Part shown: positions 54,000 to 62,940 of the stretch, piece by piece
Layout: every line of letters begins with the position of its first letter
Position numbering within the stretch: the first letter of the stretch is position 1
DNA from: Bacillus oleivorans
Lineage (GTDB): Bacteria; Bacillota; Bacilli; Bacillales; JC228
Direction: 5' to 3'
DNA: 64,000 nucleotides
Assembly: GCF_900207585.1 (NCBI RefSeq)
Contig: NZ_OAOP01000002.1
Location: 666,283-730,282 of the forward strand
Notes under the pieces: model-generated
What the model was told of the DNA's origin: nothing
Databases searched by the model: none
What the model saw: the letters and a program-made list of their open reading frames with translations, nothing else
Made by a program: the position numbers and the translations under genes

Positions 54000-54773
54000 A
54001 TGGAATTTGTTTCATATTCAGTGAATGATGGGATCGCCCATATTAAAATGAACCGGCCGGAAAAGCTGAATACACTATCAACCGAATTGATTCATGATTT
54101 TCATACTGCCTTAGATCTCGCCTGTTCTGATCAGACAGTGCGGGTCATTATTTTAAGCGGGAATGGTTCCTCCTTTTGTGCTGGCGGTGACCTAGAAACC
54201 ATCAAAAAGCTAAAGAACCAAGAAGAAGCTTATTACTGGCTAGATAATGCCACAGCCCTTACTGCAAAACTTCGAAGTATCTCTAAGCTGGTTATAGCAG
54301 CTGTTCATGGCCATGCCTCTGGAGCGGGCTTTAGTCTTGCCTTGGCATCTGACTTCATTATTGCAGAACGTGACGCAAAGTTTACAATCAGTTTTTCCAA
54401 GGTCGGTCTGATTCCTGATTTGGGTTTATTTCAATTATTGCTCGAACGGATTCCTGTCAATCTTTTAAAAGAATGGATTGTCTTCGGAACGGTTTTATCC
54501 AGTGAGTTATTGTATCAAAAAGGCGTCATAAATCGGATGGCAGAAAAATCTGCAGTCGATGACGCCTTCTTGTTCTCACAAAATATAATCAAAGGAAGCC
54601 CGTTAAGCCAAAAATATTCAAAAAAGATTCTTAACCAGCTGCTTGGAGAAAAGGTAAGGAATAGTTTAGCTGTTGAGAGCATGCATCAACTACTGTTGCT
54701 GCAATCAGAGGACTTTCAGGAAGGAATCCAAGCATTTATCGAAAAACGGCCACCTATTTTTAAAGGAAAATAA
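54000..54773 (+). CDS. Enoyl-CoA hydratase/isomerase family protein
   Basis: A 257-residue crotonase-fold protein. Oxyanion-hole segments CAGGDLETI (near 61-69) and HASGAGFSLALASDF (near 102-116) are present. The two glutamates of true hydratases are absent; FSKVGLIPDLG carries an Asp where PaaG and enoyl-CoA isomerases have one. So an isomerase or ring-expanding (PaaG-like) activity is more likely than hydration. It begins two bases after the ligase stop with only a weak GGTG site, so translational coupling is probable. Confidence 0.85.
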   Translation: MEFVSYSVNDGIAHIKMNRPEKLNTLSTELIHDFHTALDLACSDQTVRVIILSGNGSSFCAGGDLETIKKLKNQEEAYYWLDNATALTAKLRSISKLVIAAVHGHASGAGFSLALASDFIIAERDAKFTISFSKVGLIPDLGLFQLLLERIPVNLLKEWIVFGTVLSSELLYQKGVINRMAEKSAVDDAFLFSQNIIKGSPLSQKYSKKILNQLLGEKVRNSLAVESMHQLLLLQSEDFQEGIQAFIEKRPPIFKGK

Positions 54774-54784
54774 GGGGAATAGCG

Positions 54785-55010
54785 CGAGTTCTGTTTTTTT
54801 GGGGTAGCTGAGTTCGGTTAAGGGCAACTGAGTTGGTTATCCGTCCTCTGAGTTCGGTTAACGGCTGCTGAGTTCGGTTATCCGTCCTCTGAGTTCGGTT
54901 AACGGCTGCTGAGTTCGGTTTATCCGCCCTCTGAGTTCGGTTATCTGGCACCCGAGTTCGGATATCCTCTCTTGAGTTCGTTTATCCGTTTCTAAGTTCG
55001 TTTATTCTGG
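54785..55010. repeat. Intergenic tandem repeat, GAGTTCGGTTA family (locus 2)
   Basis: About ten units of 20-22 bp built on CTGAGTTCGGTTA. In the middle, two unit types alternate: one continuing TCCGTCCT and one ACGGCTG, giving a 42-43 bp higher-order repeat. Units decay to the right (TAAGTTCGTTTA). It separates the isomerase and thiolase genes. The open frame on the opposite strand (54760-54951, repeating NRTQ) is a by-product. Confidence 0.88.
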
Positions 55011-55080
55011 AGGATATATGAAAAATCGGCTCTAATATTCATTCATTTCATGATATATTTGAAGAAAATGGGGGGAGAAC

Positions 55081-56268
55081 ATGATGAACAAGGAAGTATA
55101 CCTAATTGAGGGTGCCAGGACGCCTTTTACTAGCTTTGGAGGCTCGCTTGCTACTGTAAACGCGGAAGATTTAGGTGCTATAACAGCTGTTGAAGCTTTG
55201 AAAAGAGCAAAAGTCGATGCTAACTCGATTGATCACGTAATTTACGGAAATGTGATTCATTCTTATAAAAACGCTGCTTATTTATCGAGACATATTGGCC
55301 TAAAAGCTGGTGTACCGCAAGAAGTGCCAGCGTATACCGTGAACCGTTTATGTGGTTCCGGACTTCAGGCAGTTGTTTCAGCCGGACAACATATTTTGTT
55401 AGGAGAAGCGGATCTGGTTTTGGCTGGAGGGGCCGAAAACATGTCGATGTCGCCTTATTCTAACTTCCAAGCACGGTTAGGCAGCATCAAATATGGCCCG
55501 CTCCATTTTGAAGATATGCTCCTGAGTACGTTAACGGATGATTATGCTGGCAGCGGAATGGGGATGACGGCAGAAAAATTAGCCGACAAGTACCAACTAT
55601 CGCGTGAAGAACAGGATGCGTTCTCTCTGCTAAGCCAGCAGCGGGCTGCAGAAGCAAGAAGAAATGGAACTTTTGCCAAAGAAATTGTAGAGGTAGAAGT
55701 GCCTGGCCGTAAAAGCAGAACGTTTGTATCGATTGATGAACATATACGGGAGGATATAACACTTCCTGCGTTAACCTCTTTAAGACCGTCTTTTAAAAAA
55801 GAAGGTACTGTTACACCGGGGAACTCAAGCGGAATTAATGACGGAGCAGCTTCTGTGGTGGTAGCAAGCAAAAAAGCTGTTGAAGAAAAAGGGCTGACAC
55901 CTTTGGTTAAAATATTGTCGTGGGGAGTAGCCGGAGTGGATCCAGCGATTATGGGAATTGGTCCTGTTCCGGCAATCCGTCAGGCCTTAGATAAAGCACA
56001 GCTTTCACTTTCAGATATTGACCTTTTTGAAGTGAATGAAGCATTCGCTGCTCAATATCTAGCGGTGGAACGGGAGCTAGCACTAGATCGGGAAAAAACC
56101 AATATTAATGGCGGAGCAATTGCATTAGGGCATCCGGTTGGGGCAAGCGGTACGCGCATACTTTTGTCTCTCGCTTATGAGTTAAAACAGCGCGGCGTAC
56201 ATTTCGGTGTAGCCAGTCTTTGTATTGGCGGAGGCCAGGGAATTGCGGTGGTCATTGAAAATGTATAA
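55081..56268 (+). CDS. Acetyl-CoA C-acyltransferase (thiolase)
   Basis: A 395-residue thiolase. Nucleophile Cys91 is in VNRLCGSGLQ, His in LGHPVGASG, and Cys in SLCIGGGQG. GGGGGAGAAC precedes tandem ATG codons at 55081 and 55084. It would split 3-ketoacyl-CoA to acetyl-CoA, the last step of the pathway begun by the acyl-CoA ligase. It is a second thiolase, related to but distinct from the one at 20255. The next gene overlaps its end. Confidence 0.93.
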   Translation: MMNKEVYLIEGARTPFTSFGGSLATVNAEDLGAITAVEALKRAKVDANSIDHVIYGNVIHSYKNAAYLSRHIGLKAGVPQEVPAYTVNRLCGSGLQAVVSAGQHILLGEADLVLAGGAENMSMSPYSNFQARLGSIKYGPLHFEDMLLSTLTDDYAGSGMGMTAEKLADKYQLSREEQDAFSLLSQQRAAEARRNGTFAKEIVEVEVPGRKSRTFVSIDEHIREDITLPALTSLRPSFKKEGTVTPGNSSGINDGAASVVVASKKAVEEKGLTPLVKILSWGVAGVDPAIMGIGPVPAIRQALDKAQLSLSDIDLFEVNEAFAAQYLAVERELALDREKTNINGGAIALGHPVGASGTRILLSLAYELKQRGVHFGVASLCIGGGQGIAVVIENV

Positions 56269-57208
56269 TAATCTTCAATCAAAGTTCAAGGAGTTACGTT
56301 TACCAGTTATTGTCGCGCCGATGTTTTTAGTTTCAAGCCCGCAACTCGTCATCAGTGCAAGTAAAAAAGGCGTTATCGGCTCATTTCCTTTATTAAATGC
56401 TCGTACATCCGAAATTTTAGAGGAATGGCTGATTCAAATTAAATCAGAACTGCCCGATCAGTTATGGGCGGTCAATTTTATTTCACATGCAACCAACAAA
56501 CGATTGGAGCCTGATTTAGAGCTCATTCGCAAGTATCAGCCGCCCATTGTCATCACATCTCTCGGTCATCCCGGACGGGTATTAAAGGTAGTAAAAAACT
56601 ACGGCGGACTTGTGTTTTCCGACGTGACAACTGTAAGACACGCTAAAAAAGCGGCTGAAGCAAGTGTAGATGGGTTGATTCTGGTTTGTAATGGAGCCGG
56701 AGGACATGCCGGCAGATTAAACCCCTTTGCTTTTGCCGCTGCGATAAGAGAGTTTTGGGACGGAATTATTATTTTAGCTGGCGGCCTCTCCGATGGGAAG
56801 GATGTATTAGCCGCCCGCATACTAGGGGCGGATTTTGCTTATATGGGAACCAGGTTTATCGCGACTGAAGAAAGCTTTGCTCCTGAAGAATATAAGGATA
56901 TGGTGATTAACGCAACGATCGAAGACATTTTATACACGGATGCTTTTAGCGGGGTCCATGCTAACTATTTAATTCCTAGTATCCAGAAGGCAGGAATTGA
57001 TATGAGCTCGTTAAAACCAAGAGATTCAATTGATTTAACGCATGCGACCGATGTGAAAGCCTGGCGTGATATTTGGTCAGCAGGTCATGGAGTATCCACG
57101 GTCCAAAAAGTTTTGCCTGTAGCCCAACTTATTGATCAGCTAATAGAAGAGTATCATAATGCATTGTTGTCATTAAATATTCAGCAAACAGCAAATGGTA
57201 AAAAATGA
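56261..57208 (+). CDS. Nitronate monooxygenase-like FMN protein (2-nitropropane dioxygenase family)
   Basis: A 315-residue TIM-barrel flavoprotein. LPVIVAPMFLVSSPQLV near the N-terminus, CNGAGGHAGRL near the middle and ILAGGLSDGKDVLAARILGADFAYMGTRF are the FMN-binding signature of the NMO/FabK-like family. It may oxidise nitronates or act as an enoyl reductase-like enzyme. The start at 56261 overlaps the thiolase end by eight bases; longer frames in front are thiolase shadow. In this context it may act on an acyl-CoA pathway intermediate. Confidence 0.87.
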   Translation: MYNNLQSKFKELRLPVIVAPMFLVSSPQLVISASKKGVIGSFPLLNARTSEILEEWLIQIKSELPDQLWAVNFISHATNKRLEPDLELIRKYQPPIVITSLGHPGRVLKVVKNYGGLVFSDVTTVRHAKKAAEASVDGLILVCNGAGGHAGRLNPFAFAAAIREFWDGIIILAGGLSDGKDVLAARILGADFAYMGTRFIATEESFAPEEYKDMVINATIEDILYTDAFSGVHANYLIPSIQKAGIDMSSLKPRDSIDLTHATDVKAWRDIWSAGHGVSTVQKVLPVAQLIDQLIEEYHNALLSLNIQQTANGKK

Positions 57209-57244
57209 ATAAATACAAATGGGACTTTACGAGTCCCTGGCTAG

Positions 57245-57275
57245 AAACTCGCGACACTGCGAGTTTTCTTTTTTA
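57245..57275 (+). terminator. Terminator of the acyl-CoA cluster
   Basis: AAACTCGC (57245-57252) pairs with GCGAGTTT (57259-57266), followed by TTCTTTTTT. Confidence 0.88.
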
Positions 57276-57523
57276 TCAATTGTATATATAACAAACCATG
57301 AAGAAAAATAATCCCATGCCTTTTTCAAAGATTTACCCGTGACATATCACTCGCTTCTTATATAATCCATAATTATTTACTGTTTGTAAAAAAATTAAAG
57401 AAGTAAAGATAGTTTATATTAAATTTTTGTAAATTTTTTATTCAATCTCTATTCTGCTTATATCTTTTTCGTTATTATTATGGAGTTTGGATATTTTTCT
57501 TTTAAAAAATGGGGGTTTTCATT
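57276..57523. other. AT-rich leader region with no recognised gene
   Basis: About 250 bases before the phosphate transport genes. No ORF, RNA or repeat recognised, and no convincing PhoP direct repeats found by eye. GGGGG at 57510-57514 is the ribosome binding site of the following gene. Confidence 0.45.
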
Positions 57524-58141
57524 ATGGTTTTCAAAAAAAAGGACAAGTTTGCTATTCATCTTAGCAGCATCGCTTCTAATTTAAAAGAGAGTGCTTTTTA
57601 TTTCGCAGATTATAAACTGAAAAATGTCAGCGATTTAAAAATCTTCTCAGACCAAATGAAGGAGCTCGAAACTAAAGGGGACCATCTCGTTCATGAAGTG
57701 ATTAAGGATTTGAACAACACCTTCATTACGCCGATTGAAAGAGAAGATATTTTAGCTCTAGCCATGAGTATGGATGACGTTCTGGATGGTCTCGAACATA
57801 CGGCCGCTCTTTTTGAAATGTATTCTATTACGTCTGCAGATGATTATATGCTTAAGTTTGTAGATGCGATCAGGAATTGTTCGATCGAAATCGAGAAAGC
57901 AGTTGAGCTGCTATCATCAAAAAAATTAATTCAAATGAGAGAACATGCCATTAAAATTAAGGATTATGAATCTAAGTGTGATGGGATCTTACGTCAATCA
58001 ATTAAGCATTTATTCTTTACTGAAAAAGATCCAATCCGAATCATTCAATATAAAGAGATTTATGAAGAACTTGAAGAAATTGCAGACTTCTGTCAAAAAG
58101 TAGCGAACACATTTGAAGCCATAATAATGAAGAACGCGTAA
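57524..58141 (+). CDS. DUF47 (PhoU-like) family protein, YkaA type
   Basis: A 205-residue all-helical protein of the PhoU-like DUF47 family, the same length as B. subtilis YkaA. It contains the metal-binding-type helices KELETKGDHLVHEVIKDLNN and EELEEIADFCQKVANTFEAI. It usually regulates or assists the Pit phosphate carrier encoded next. The ATG at 57524 has GGGGG upstream; the ATG at 57509 is part of that site. It lies 13 bases ahead of the pit gene, so it is one operon. Confidence 0.9.
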   Translation: MVFKKKDKFAIHLSSIASNLKESAFYFADYKLKNVSDLKIFSDQMKELETKGDHLVHEVIKDLNNTFITPIEREDILALAMSMDDVLDGLEHTAALFEMYSITSADDYMLKFVDAIRNCSIEIEKAVELLSSKKLIQMREHAIKIKDYESKCDGILRQSIKHLFFTEKDPIRIIQYKEIYEELEEIADFCQKVANTFEAIIMKNA

Positions 58142-58154
58142 GGAGCTTTAATTT

Positions 58155-59153
58155 ATGGATACAGTACTTTTTTTAACGATTTTAATTGTAATTGGGGCTA
58201 TTGCGTTCGACTTTATAAATGGATTTCATGACACAGCCAACGCAATTGCTACGTCCGTATCTACGAAAGCATTAAGACCCAGACAAGCCATCTTACTAGC
58301 TGCCATTATGAACTTTATTGGGGCTATGACTTTTACGGGAGTAGCAAAAACGATTACAAAAGGAATTGTTGATCCTTTCACTCTCGAAAATGGCACCCTC
58401 GTTATCCTGGCAGCATTACTGGCCGCTATTAGCTGGAACTTAATTACTTGGTATTATGGAATCCCAAGCAGTTCCTCACACGCCCTTATCGGCTCGATTG
58501 CTGGCGCATCGATTGGTGCTGCTGGTTTTGGAGCTTTAAATTATAACGGATTTTTAGAAATTTTGGCAGCTCTTATTATTTCTCCGATTCTTGCTTTTAT
58601 AGCCGGTTATATCGTATACAGCATCTTTAAAGTAATATTTAAAAATAATAATCTCTCTAAGACGAACAGGAACTTTAGAGCGATTCAAATTGGTACCGCT
58701 GCATTGCAAGCCTATTCGCATGGCACAAACGATGCCCAAAAAGCGATGGGAATCATCACAATGGCCTTAATTGTTAATAATTATCAATCTACTGATGAAG
58801 TTCAAACTTGGGTTCAAGTTTCCTGCGCTCTCGCCATGGGTCTAGGAACCTCGGTTGGTGGATGGAAAATCATCAAAACAGTCGGAGCAAAAATTATGAA
58901 AATCCGGCCTGTTAATGGAGTTGCAGCTGATCTTACTGGAGCAGCTATCATTTTCGGGGCTACTTATATTCACCTGCCCGTCAGTACGACTCACGTTATA
59001 TCATCTTCGATTCTTGGAGTCGGTGCTGCCCATCGATTAAGAGGAGTAAAGTGGGGAACAGCCCAAAGAATGTTATTAACCTGGGTAATAACTTTACCAG
59101 TTTCTGGAGCATTAGCGGCTATTTTTTATGTGATTTTAAATTTATTCTTTTAA
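58155..59153 (+). CDS. pit: Low-affinity inorganic phosphate transporter, Pit family
   Basis: A 332-residue membrane carrier moving metal-phosphate with protons. The two inverted-repeat signatures are GFHDTANAIATSVSTKAL near the N-terminus and SHGTNDAQKAMGIITMAL near 197-214. About nine to ten helices. AAGGAG lies nine bases before the ATG. Paired with the DUF47 gene as in B. subtilis ykaA-pit. Confidence 0.93.
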   Translation: MDTVLFLTILIVIGAIAFDFINGFHDTANAIATSVSTKALRPRQAILLAAIMNFIGAMTFTGVAKTITKGIVDPFTLENGTLVILAALLAAISWNLITWYYGIPSSSSHALIGSIAGASIGAAGFGALNYNGFLEILAALIISPILAFIAGYIVYSIFKVIFKNNNLSKTNRNFRAIQIGTAALQAYSHGTNDAQKAMGIITMALIVNNYQSTDEVQTWVQVSCALAMGLGTSVGGWKIIKTVGAKIMKIRPVNGVAADLTGAAIIFGATYIHLPVSTTHVISSSILGVGAAHRLRGVKWGTAQRMLLTWVITLPVSGALAAIFYVILNLFF

Positions 59154-59154
59154 T

Positions 59155-59180
59155 AAGCTGTTTTTAAACAGCTTTTTTTG
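59155..59180 (+). terminator. Terminator of the pit operon
   Basis: AAGCTGTTT (59155-59163) pairs with AAACAGCTT (59166-59174), followed by a T-run. Confidence 0.9.
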
Positions 59181-59289
59181 TTGAATTTTTACTGTTTTTA
59201 TTACTTTCAACATATTTGTTTTTGCCTAAGATTCCCAACTAATCTAATATTGTTAATAAGTCAGGAAAAAAAGAAAAGAGGAGAGAAAA

Positions 59290-60171
59290 ATGTCTGTTCA
59301 AGAAGGCTTTGTTCAAGTTACAGGCGGGAAGGTTTGGTATCAAATACATAATACGGGGACAGATAAAACACCTGTTATTCTTTTACATGGAGGACCTGGT
59401 TCCTCACACTATGCGATGCAAGGCTTACGAATTTTAGCCGAAGATCGTCCTGTTGTTTTTTATGACCAATTAGGATGCGGGAAATCTGAACGCCCTACTG
59501 ATAAATCATTGTGGCGGATTGACCGCTTTGTAGAGGAATTAGGTCAAATTAGAGAAGCATTATCTCTTGATCGGGTCCATATTCTTGGTCATTCATGGGG
59601 AACTACATTAGCTGCTGCCTACATGCTAACTAAGCCAACTGGTGTCAAAAGTGTCATTTTTTCAAGCCCTTGTTTGAGTGCGCCGCGCTGGGCAGAGGAT
59701 CAAAGGCGAAATCGCGAGCTTCTGCCAGAAGAGGTACAAGCTGTCCTTACAGAATGCGAAGAAAATGGTACTACTGACTCAGAAGCTTATAAAAAGGCGA
59801 CTGTAGAATTTAATAAACGATTTGTATGCCGATTGGATCCTATGCCTGCATTTTTAAAAGAAGGGGCTCAACACAAAAATCCTGAAATTTACAATATTAT
59901 GTGGGGACCTTCAGAATTTCATGTAACGGGGAATTTAAAGGATTTTGATTGTACATCACAACTAAAGAATATCAGGGTTCCATCCCTCTATACATGTGGA
60001 CGGTTCGATGAAGCTACTCCGGAATCAACCGAGTATTTTAGCAGGCTTACACCAAATTCAAAGTTTCATGTATTTGAAAACAGTGCGCACATGCCTTATT
60101 TAGAGGAAAGGGAAGAGTATGTGCGGGTGGTAAATGAGTTTTTATTGAGTGTGGATGAAAGTGAAAAATAA
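59290..60171 (+). CDS. Proline iminopeptidase-type alpha/beta hydrolase
   Basis: A 293-residue alpha/beta hydrolase of peptidase family S33. HGGPG (33-37) forms the oxyanion hole, Ser102 in GHSWG is the nucleophile, and the catalytic Asp and His lie near GRFDEATP and NSAHMPYLE. It would remove N-terminal proline from peptides in the cytosol; related enzymes hydrolyse amides or esters. AGAGGAGAG lies just before the ATG. Monocistronic, with its own terminator. Confidence 0.88.
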   Translation: MSVQEGFVQVTGGKVWYQIHNTGTDKTPVILLHGGPGSSHYAMQGLRILAEDRPVVFYDQLGCGKSERPTDKSLWRIDRFVEELGQIREALSLDRVHILGHSWGTTLAAAYMLTKPTGVKSVIFSSPCLSAPRWAEDQRRNRELLPEEVQAVLTECEENGTTDSEAYKKATVEFNKRFVCRLDPMPAFLKEGAQHKNPEIYNIMWGPSEFHVTGNLKDFDCTSQLKNIRVPSLYTCGRFDEATPESTEYFSRLTPNSKFHVFENSAHMPYLEEREEYVRVVNEFLLSVDESEK

Positions 60172-60191
60172 AGATAAAGATTGATTAAAGG

Positions 60192-60219
60192 AAGCTATTC
60201 ATAGTTGGATAGCTTTTTC
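60192..60219 (+). terminator. Terminator of the iminopeptidase gene
   Basis: AAGCTAT (60192-60198) pairs with ATAGCTT (60209-60215), followed by TTTC and a further T-run. The next 250 bases show no other gene. Confidence 0.8.
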
Positions 60220-60470
60220 ATTTTTTGATTTAAATCATAATGTTATATAAATTCTGTTTTATCAGCAGTATTAGCATTAAGGATTATTATTGCCACAAAT
60301 GTCATAATGTTCCTTCATAGAACGACAATGAAATGGAGAACGATAACAGTAGAAGAATGAGAAGGAGATAGGTGAGGGAGACCAAGTTTTCTACGTAAAG
60401 AATTAAAAAGTAACTATTCTCAAAATACCATACGGGGTCTATTTCCTCAAATGAGATAGGAGAGTATTGT

Positions 60471-60935
60471 ATGAAACATGTATGGGCTATTTTAGCTAAA
60501 TTTGTAATAATAGGGGTTGTGGTACTTTCATTTTTAAGTATATTTGACCCGCCATTTACAGAGATTTTATTAATAGCGATCGTCACAACTCTAATCTCGT
60601 ATATAGTTGGAGATTTAGGGATCTTACGAATGGGAAATACTGCTGCTTCAATCGGGGATTTTATCTTATCCTTTGCAACCATCGGCTTCTTAAGCTATGT
60701 AATGATTGAACAGACATGGAGTATTCTTGCAGCCAGCTTTTTTGCATCTCTAGCCATAACTGCAATTGAAATTCTTTTCCATATTTTTATGAAAAATCGT
60801 GTATATCCAGATAGAAACCAAGAACCTAAACGAAATATACGATTCCAAGATAGAAGATTTGCTACTGAATTTGCAGAGGAGACCAACTATACTGATCAGG
60901 GAAAAACAGAAATCAACGAAAAGGAAAAAAGGTAG
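60471..60935 (+). CDS. YndM family (DUF2512) membrane protein
   Basis: A 154-residue protein with four N-terminal membrane helices (about 7-26, 29-49, 58-80 and 85-107) and a charged C-terminal tail of about 45 residues. The SYIVGDLGILRMGNTAASIGDF segment is typical of the DUF2512/YndM family of Bacillus. AGATAGGAG precedes the ATG. Function unknown. Monocistronic before a terminator. Confidence 0.85.
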   Translation: MKHVWAILAKFVIIGVVVLSFLSIFDPPFTEILLIAIVTTLISYIVGDLGILRMGNTAASIGDFILSFATIGFLSYVMIEQTWSILAASFFASLAITAIEILFHIFMKNRVYPDRNQEPKRNIRFQDRRFATEFAEETNYTDQGKTEINEKEKR

Positions 60936-60957
60936 ATCCTCTAAGTAACCAGAACTT

Positions 60958-61001
60958 AACCCTTTAATCAGATGGGAACATTTGATTAAGGGGTTATTTT
61001 T
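60958..61001 (+). terminator. Terminator of the yndM-like gene
   Basis: AACCCTTTAATCA (60958-60970) pairs with TGATTAAGGGGTT (60983-60995), followed by ATTTTTAT. Confidence 0.88.
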
Positions 61002-61047
61002 ATAAAACGATAGTGAAGTTCACTTTTTTGAAACTCCTATGTAACCT

Positions 61048-61317
61048 TTATAGGTAAGTCACATAAATGATGCAGAATGGCCTATAACCGGTATGGAACG
61101 GCACATAAATGATGCAGAATGGCCTATAACCGGTATGGAACGGCACATAAATGATGCAGAACGGCCCATAACCGACCTGAAACAGCACATACTGTCCAAC
61201 TGCCAATTGATTGGGATATACCAATTCATTTGTTTCAACAATCTGTGCAATGGTCACTCGGTGCCGGCTCGCAATCTGCCATAACGTTTCTCCTCTTTGA
61301 ATGACATGAATAAGCAG
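61048..61317 (-). pseudogene. Truncated LysM gene copy running into repeat DNA
   Basis: In the minus frame from 61317 the sequence reads LLIHVIQRGETLWQIASRHR and on to YPNQLAVGQYVLFQ, one LysM domain matching the N-terminus of the adjacent LysM/GH18 protein. The expected start codon is CTG (61317-61315), with AGAGGAGAT nine bases upstream. After the single LysM domain the frame enters the 42 bp repeats and encodes a 14-residue repeat (VPFHTGYRPFCIIY) before stopping at 61048. It looks like a partial duplication invaded or joined by repeat DNA, and probably does not make a useful protein. Confidence 0.7.
61055..61195. repeat. Intergenic tandem repeat, GGCACATA family (locus 2)
   Basis: Three units of 42 bp (CACATAAATGATGCAGAAT then GGCCTATAACCGGTATGGAA), the first two nearly identical and the third diverged. 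Half-units of about 21 bp share the GGCACATAAA core with the array at 1-150. The 42 bp length preserves a reading frame on the minus strand. Confidence 0.88.
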
Positions 61318-61358
61318 AGTAGTTATCTCCTCTCATATAGAGTCAAACTCGAAACCTG

Positions 61359-62774
61359 CTAGTATTTCTGAATCCGGAAATTGTCTTCCAGTACTAACCA
61401 ATTTTGCGGGAACGGGTTTCCAAGCACCCAATAACTTACACCCCGTAAGTTGAGTTCTTTTACCAAGTCATACTTGGCCTGCACACTCCGAGCATCTTCA
61501 AACCAAACAATATGCTCTTTCCCTTGAGCATCGTGATACCTATAGAAAGGGGACTGTGCTTTTTCATCAAATTGGATCGCAGCACCATATTGAGCAGCCC
61601 GCGCGACAGCTGCCTGCGGACTTAGTGTTTGCGCCCAAGGACCGCCTTGTACGTATGGAAGTGTCCAATCATAACCATACAAAGGCATACCCATCATAAT
61701 TTTATTACTCGGCATTTCAGAAAGAGCATACTGTATAACTTGCCGCACCTCACTAATCGGAGCAACAGCCATTGGCGGTCCGCCAGACCAGCCCCATTCA
61801 TAGGTCATAATCACAACAAAATCGACAATTTCCCCATGAGCCGGATAATCATGGGCTTCATATAACAGCCCTTTCTGTTCTGCAGAATACTTTGGTGCCA
61901 CCGCAGTTGATACGGAATAGCCTAATGGACGCAGTCGGCTTACAACTCGCCGTAAAAACTCGTTATAATTCTCTCTATCTTGTGGGTATATATATTCAAA
62001 ATCAATATTTAACCCTATATATCCTTTTTGTTGCATAACCTGAACGATGTTATCGATCAATGTGTCCTGAATGGAAGTATTTATGAAAATTTCGTGTGCA
62101 AGCTCTGAACTAAATTCACCTTCACTAAAATTAGTTAATACCAACAAAGGGGATACATTTACATTCCTTGCAACATTCAATAATTCTGTTTCATTGATAT
62201 TTCGTATCGTTCCATCGGCTCTCACTTGATAACTAAAGGGAGTAATATATGTTAAATACTGACCAATTTCCCTTACTATTTGTTGGCCGCTTTGATCAAA
62301 TCTTGTAATATAGGCATTCACTTCTTTTAGCGGCTTTGCTTTCTCAGGGATAATCAAAGACTGGCCCGGATAAATTCTAGATGGGTCTGTGATTCGATTA
62401 ACACGAACAATATCTTGGATCGGAACCCCATATTTTACGGAAATAGCCCAAAGTGTTTCACCCGATTTAACAATATGAAAATCAGATGGAATTCTTAACC
62501 GTTGCCCAGAGTAAATCATATTAGGATCTTGAATTTGATTTTCATTTAAAATAGACTCAATTGTAACGCCATACCTTTGCGCAATACTCCATAATGTTTC
62601 ACCTGGCTGAATGATATGATATCGGGCAATTTCTGGTATGACCAATGCCTGCCCAAGAACTAATTGGTTTGGATTTGGCAGTTGATTTGCTGCGGTAATT
62701 TGATCGATCGTTACGCCATATGTTTGAGAAATTCTCCACAAGGTATCTCCAGACTGTACGACATGAATTAACAT
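61359..62774 (-). CDS. Spore-type LysM/GH18 peptidoglycan hydrolase (YaaH/SleL-like)
   Basis: A 471-residue protein with three LysM domains (about 1-48, 51-97 and 98-144), each ending in LVIPE-, LRIPS- or LIIPE-type strands. A GH18 chitinase-like domain follows (about 150-470). The GH18 acid is Glu260 in GLNIDFEY. Relatives (YaaH, SleL) are spore-coat or cortex N-acetylglucosaminidases. B. subtilis YaaH has two LysM domains; this one has three. No signal peptide, as expected for a mother-cell coat protein. The ATG at 62774 has AAAGG nine bases upstream; the ATG at 62783 abuts it. Confidence 0.9.
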   Translation of the reverse strand: MLIHVVQSGDTLWRISQTYGVTIDQITAANQLPNPNQLVLGQALVIPEIARYHIIQPGETLWSIAQRYGVTIESILNENQIQDPNMIYSGQRLRIPSDFHIVKSGETLWAISVKYGVPIQDIVRVNRITDPSRIYPGQSLIIPEKAKPLKEVNAYITRFDQSGQQIVREIGQYLTYITPFSYQVRADGTIRNINETELLNVARNVNVSPLLVLTNFSEGEFSSELAHEIFINTSIQDTLIDNIVQVMQQKGYIGLNIDFEYIYPQDRENYNEFLRRVVSRLRPLGYSVSTAVAPKYSAEQKGLLYEAHDYPAHGEIVDFVVIMTYEWGWSGGPPMAVAPISEVRQVIQYALSEMPSNKIMMGMPLYGYDWTLPYVQGGPWAQTLSPQAAVARAAQYGAAIQFDEKAQSPFYRYHDAQGKEHIVWFEDARSVQAKYDLVKELNLRGVSYWVLGNPFPQNWLVLEDNFRIQKY

Positions 62775-62940
62775 TGAGGTCATCCTTTCTTACTAGGATA
62801 CACAGAAAAATAGTTATAAAGTTAAACATAATACTTAATAAATTTATGACATTACACAGTCCGATATGTGTGATCTTTTTAACCCTCAGATTTGTAACTC
62901 TAGTGTAACCGCGGATAAGTAATAATGGCTTGCCGAAATA

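Noticed and set aside
54785..55010. CRISPR array
   Set aside because: Units are regularly spaced but degenerate, spacers are themselves repeated and only about 8-10 bases, and no cas genes are nearby.
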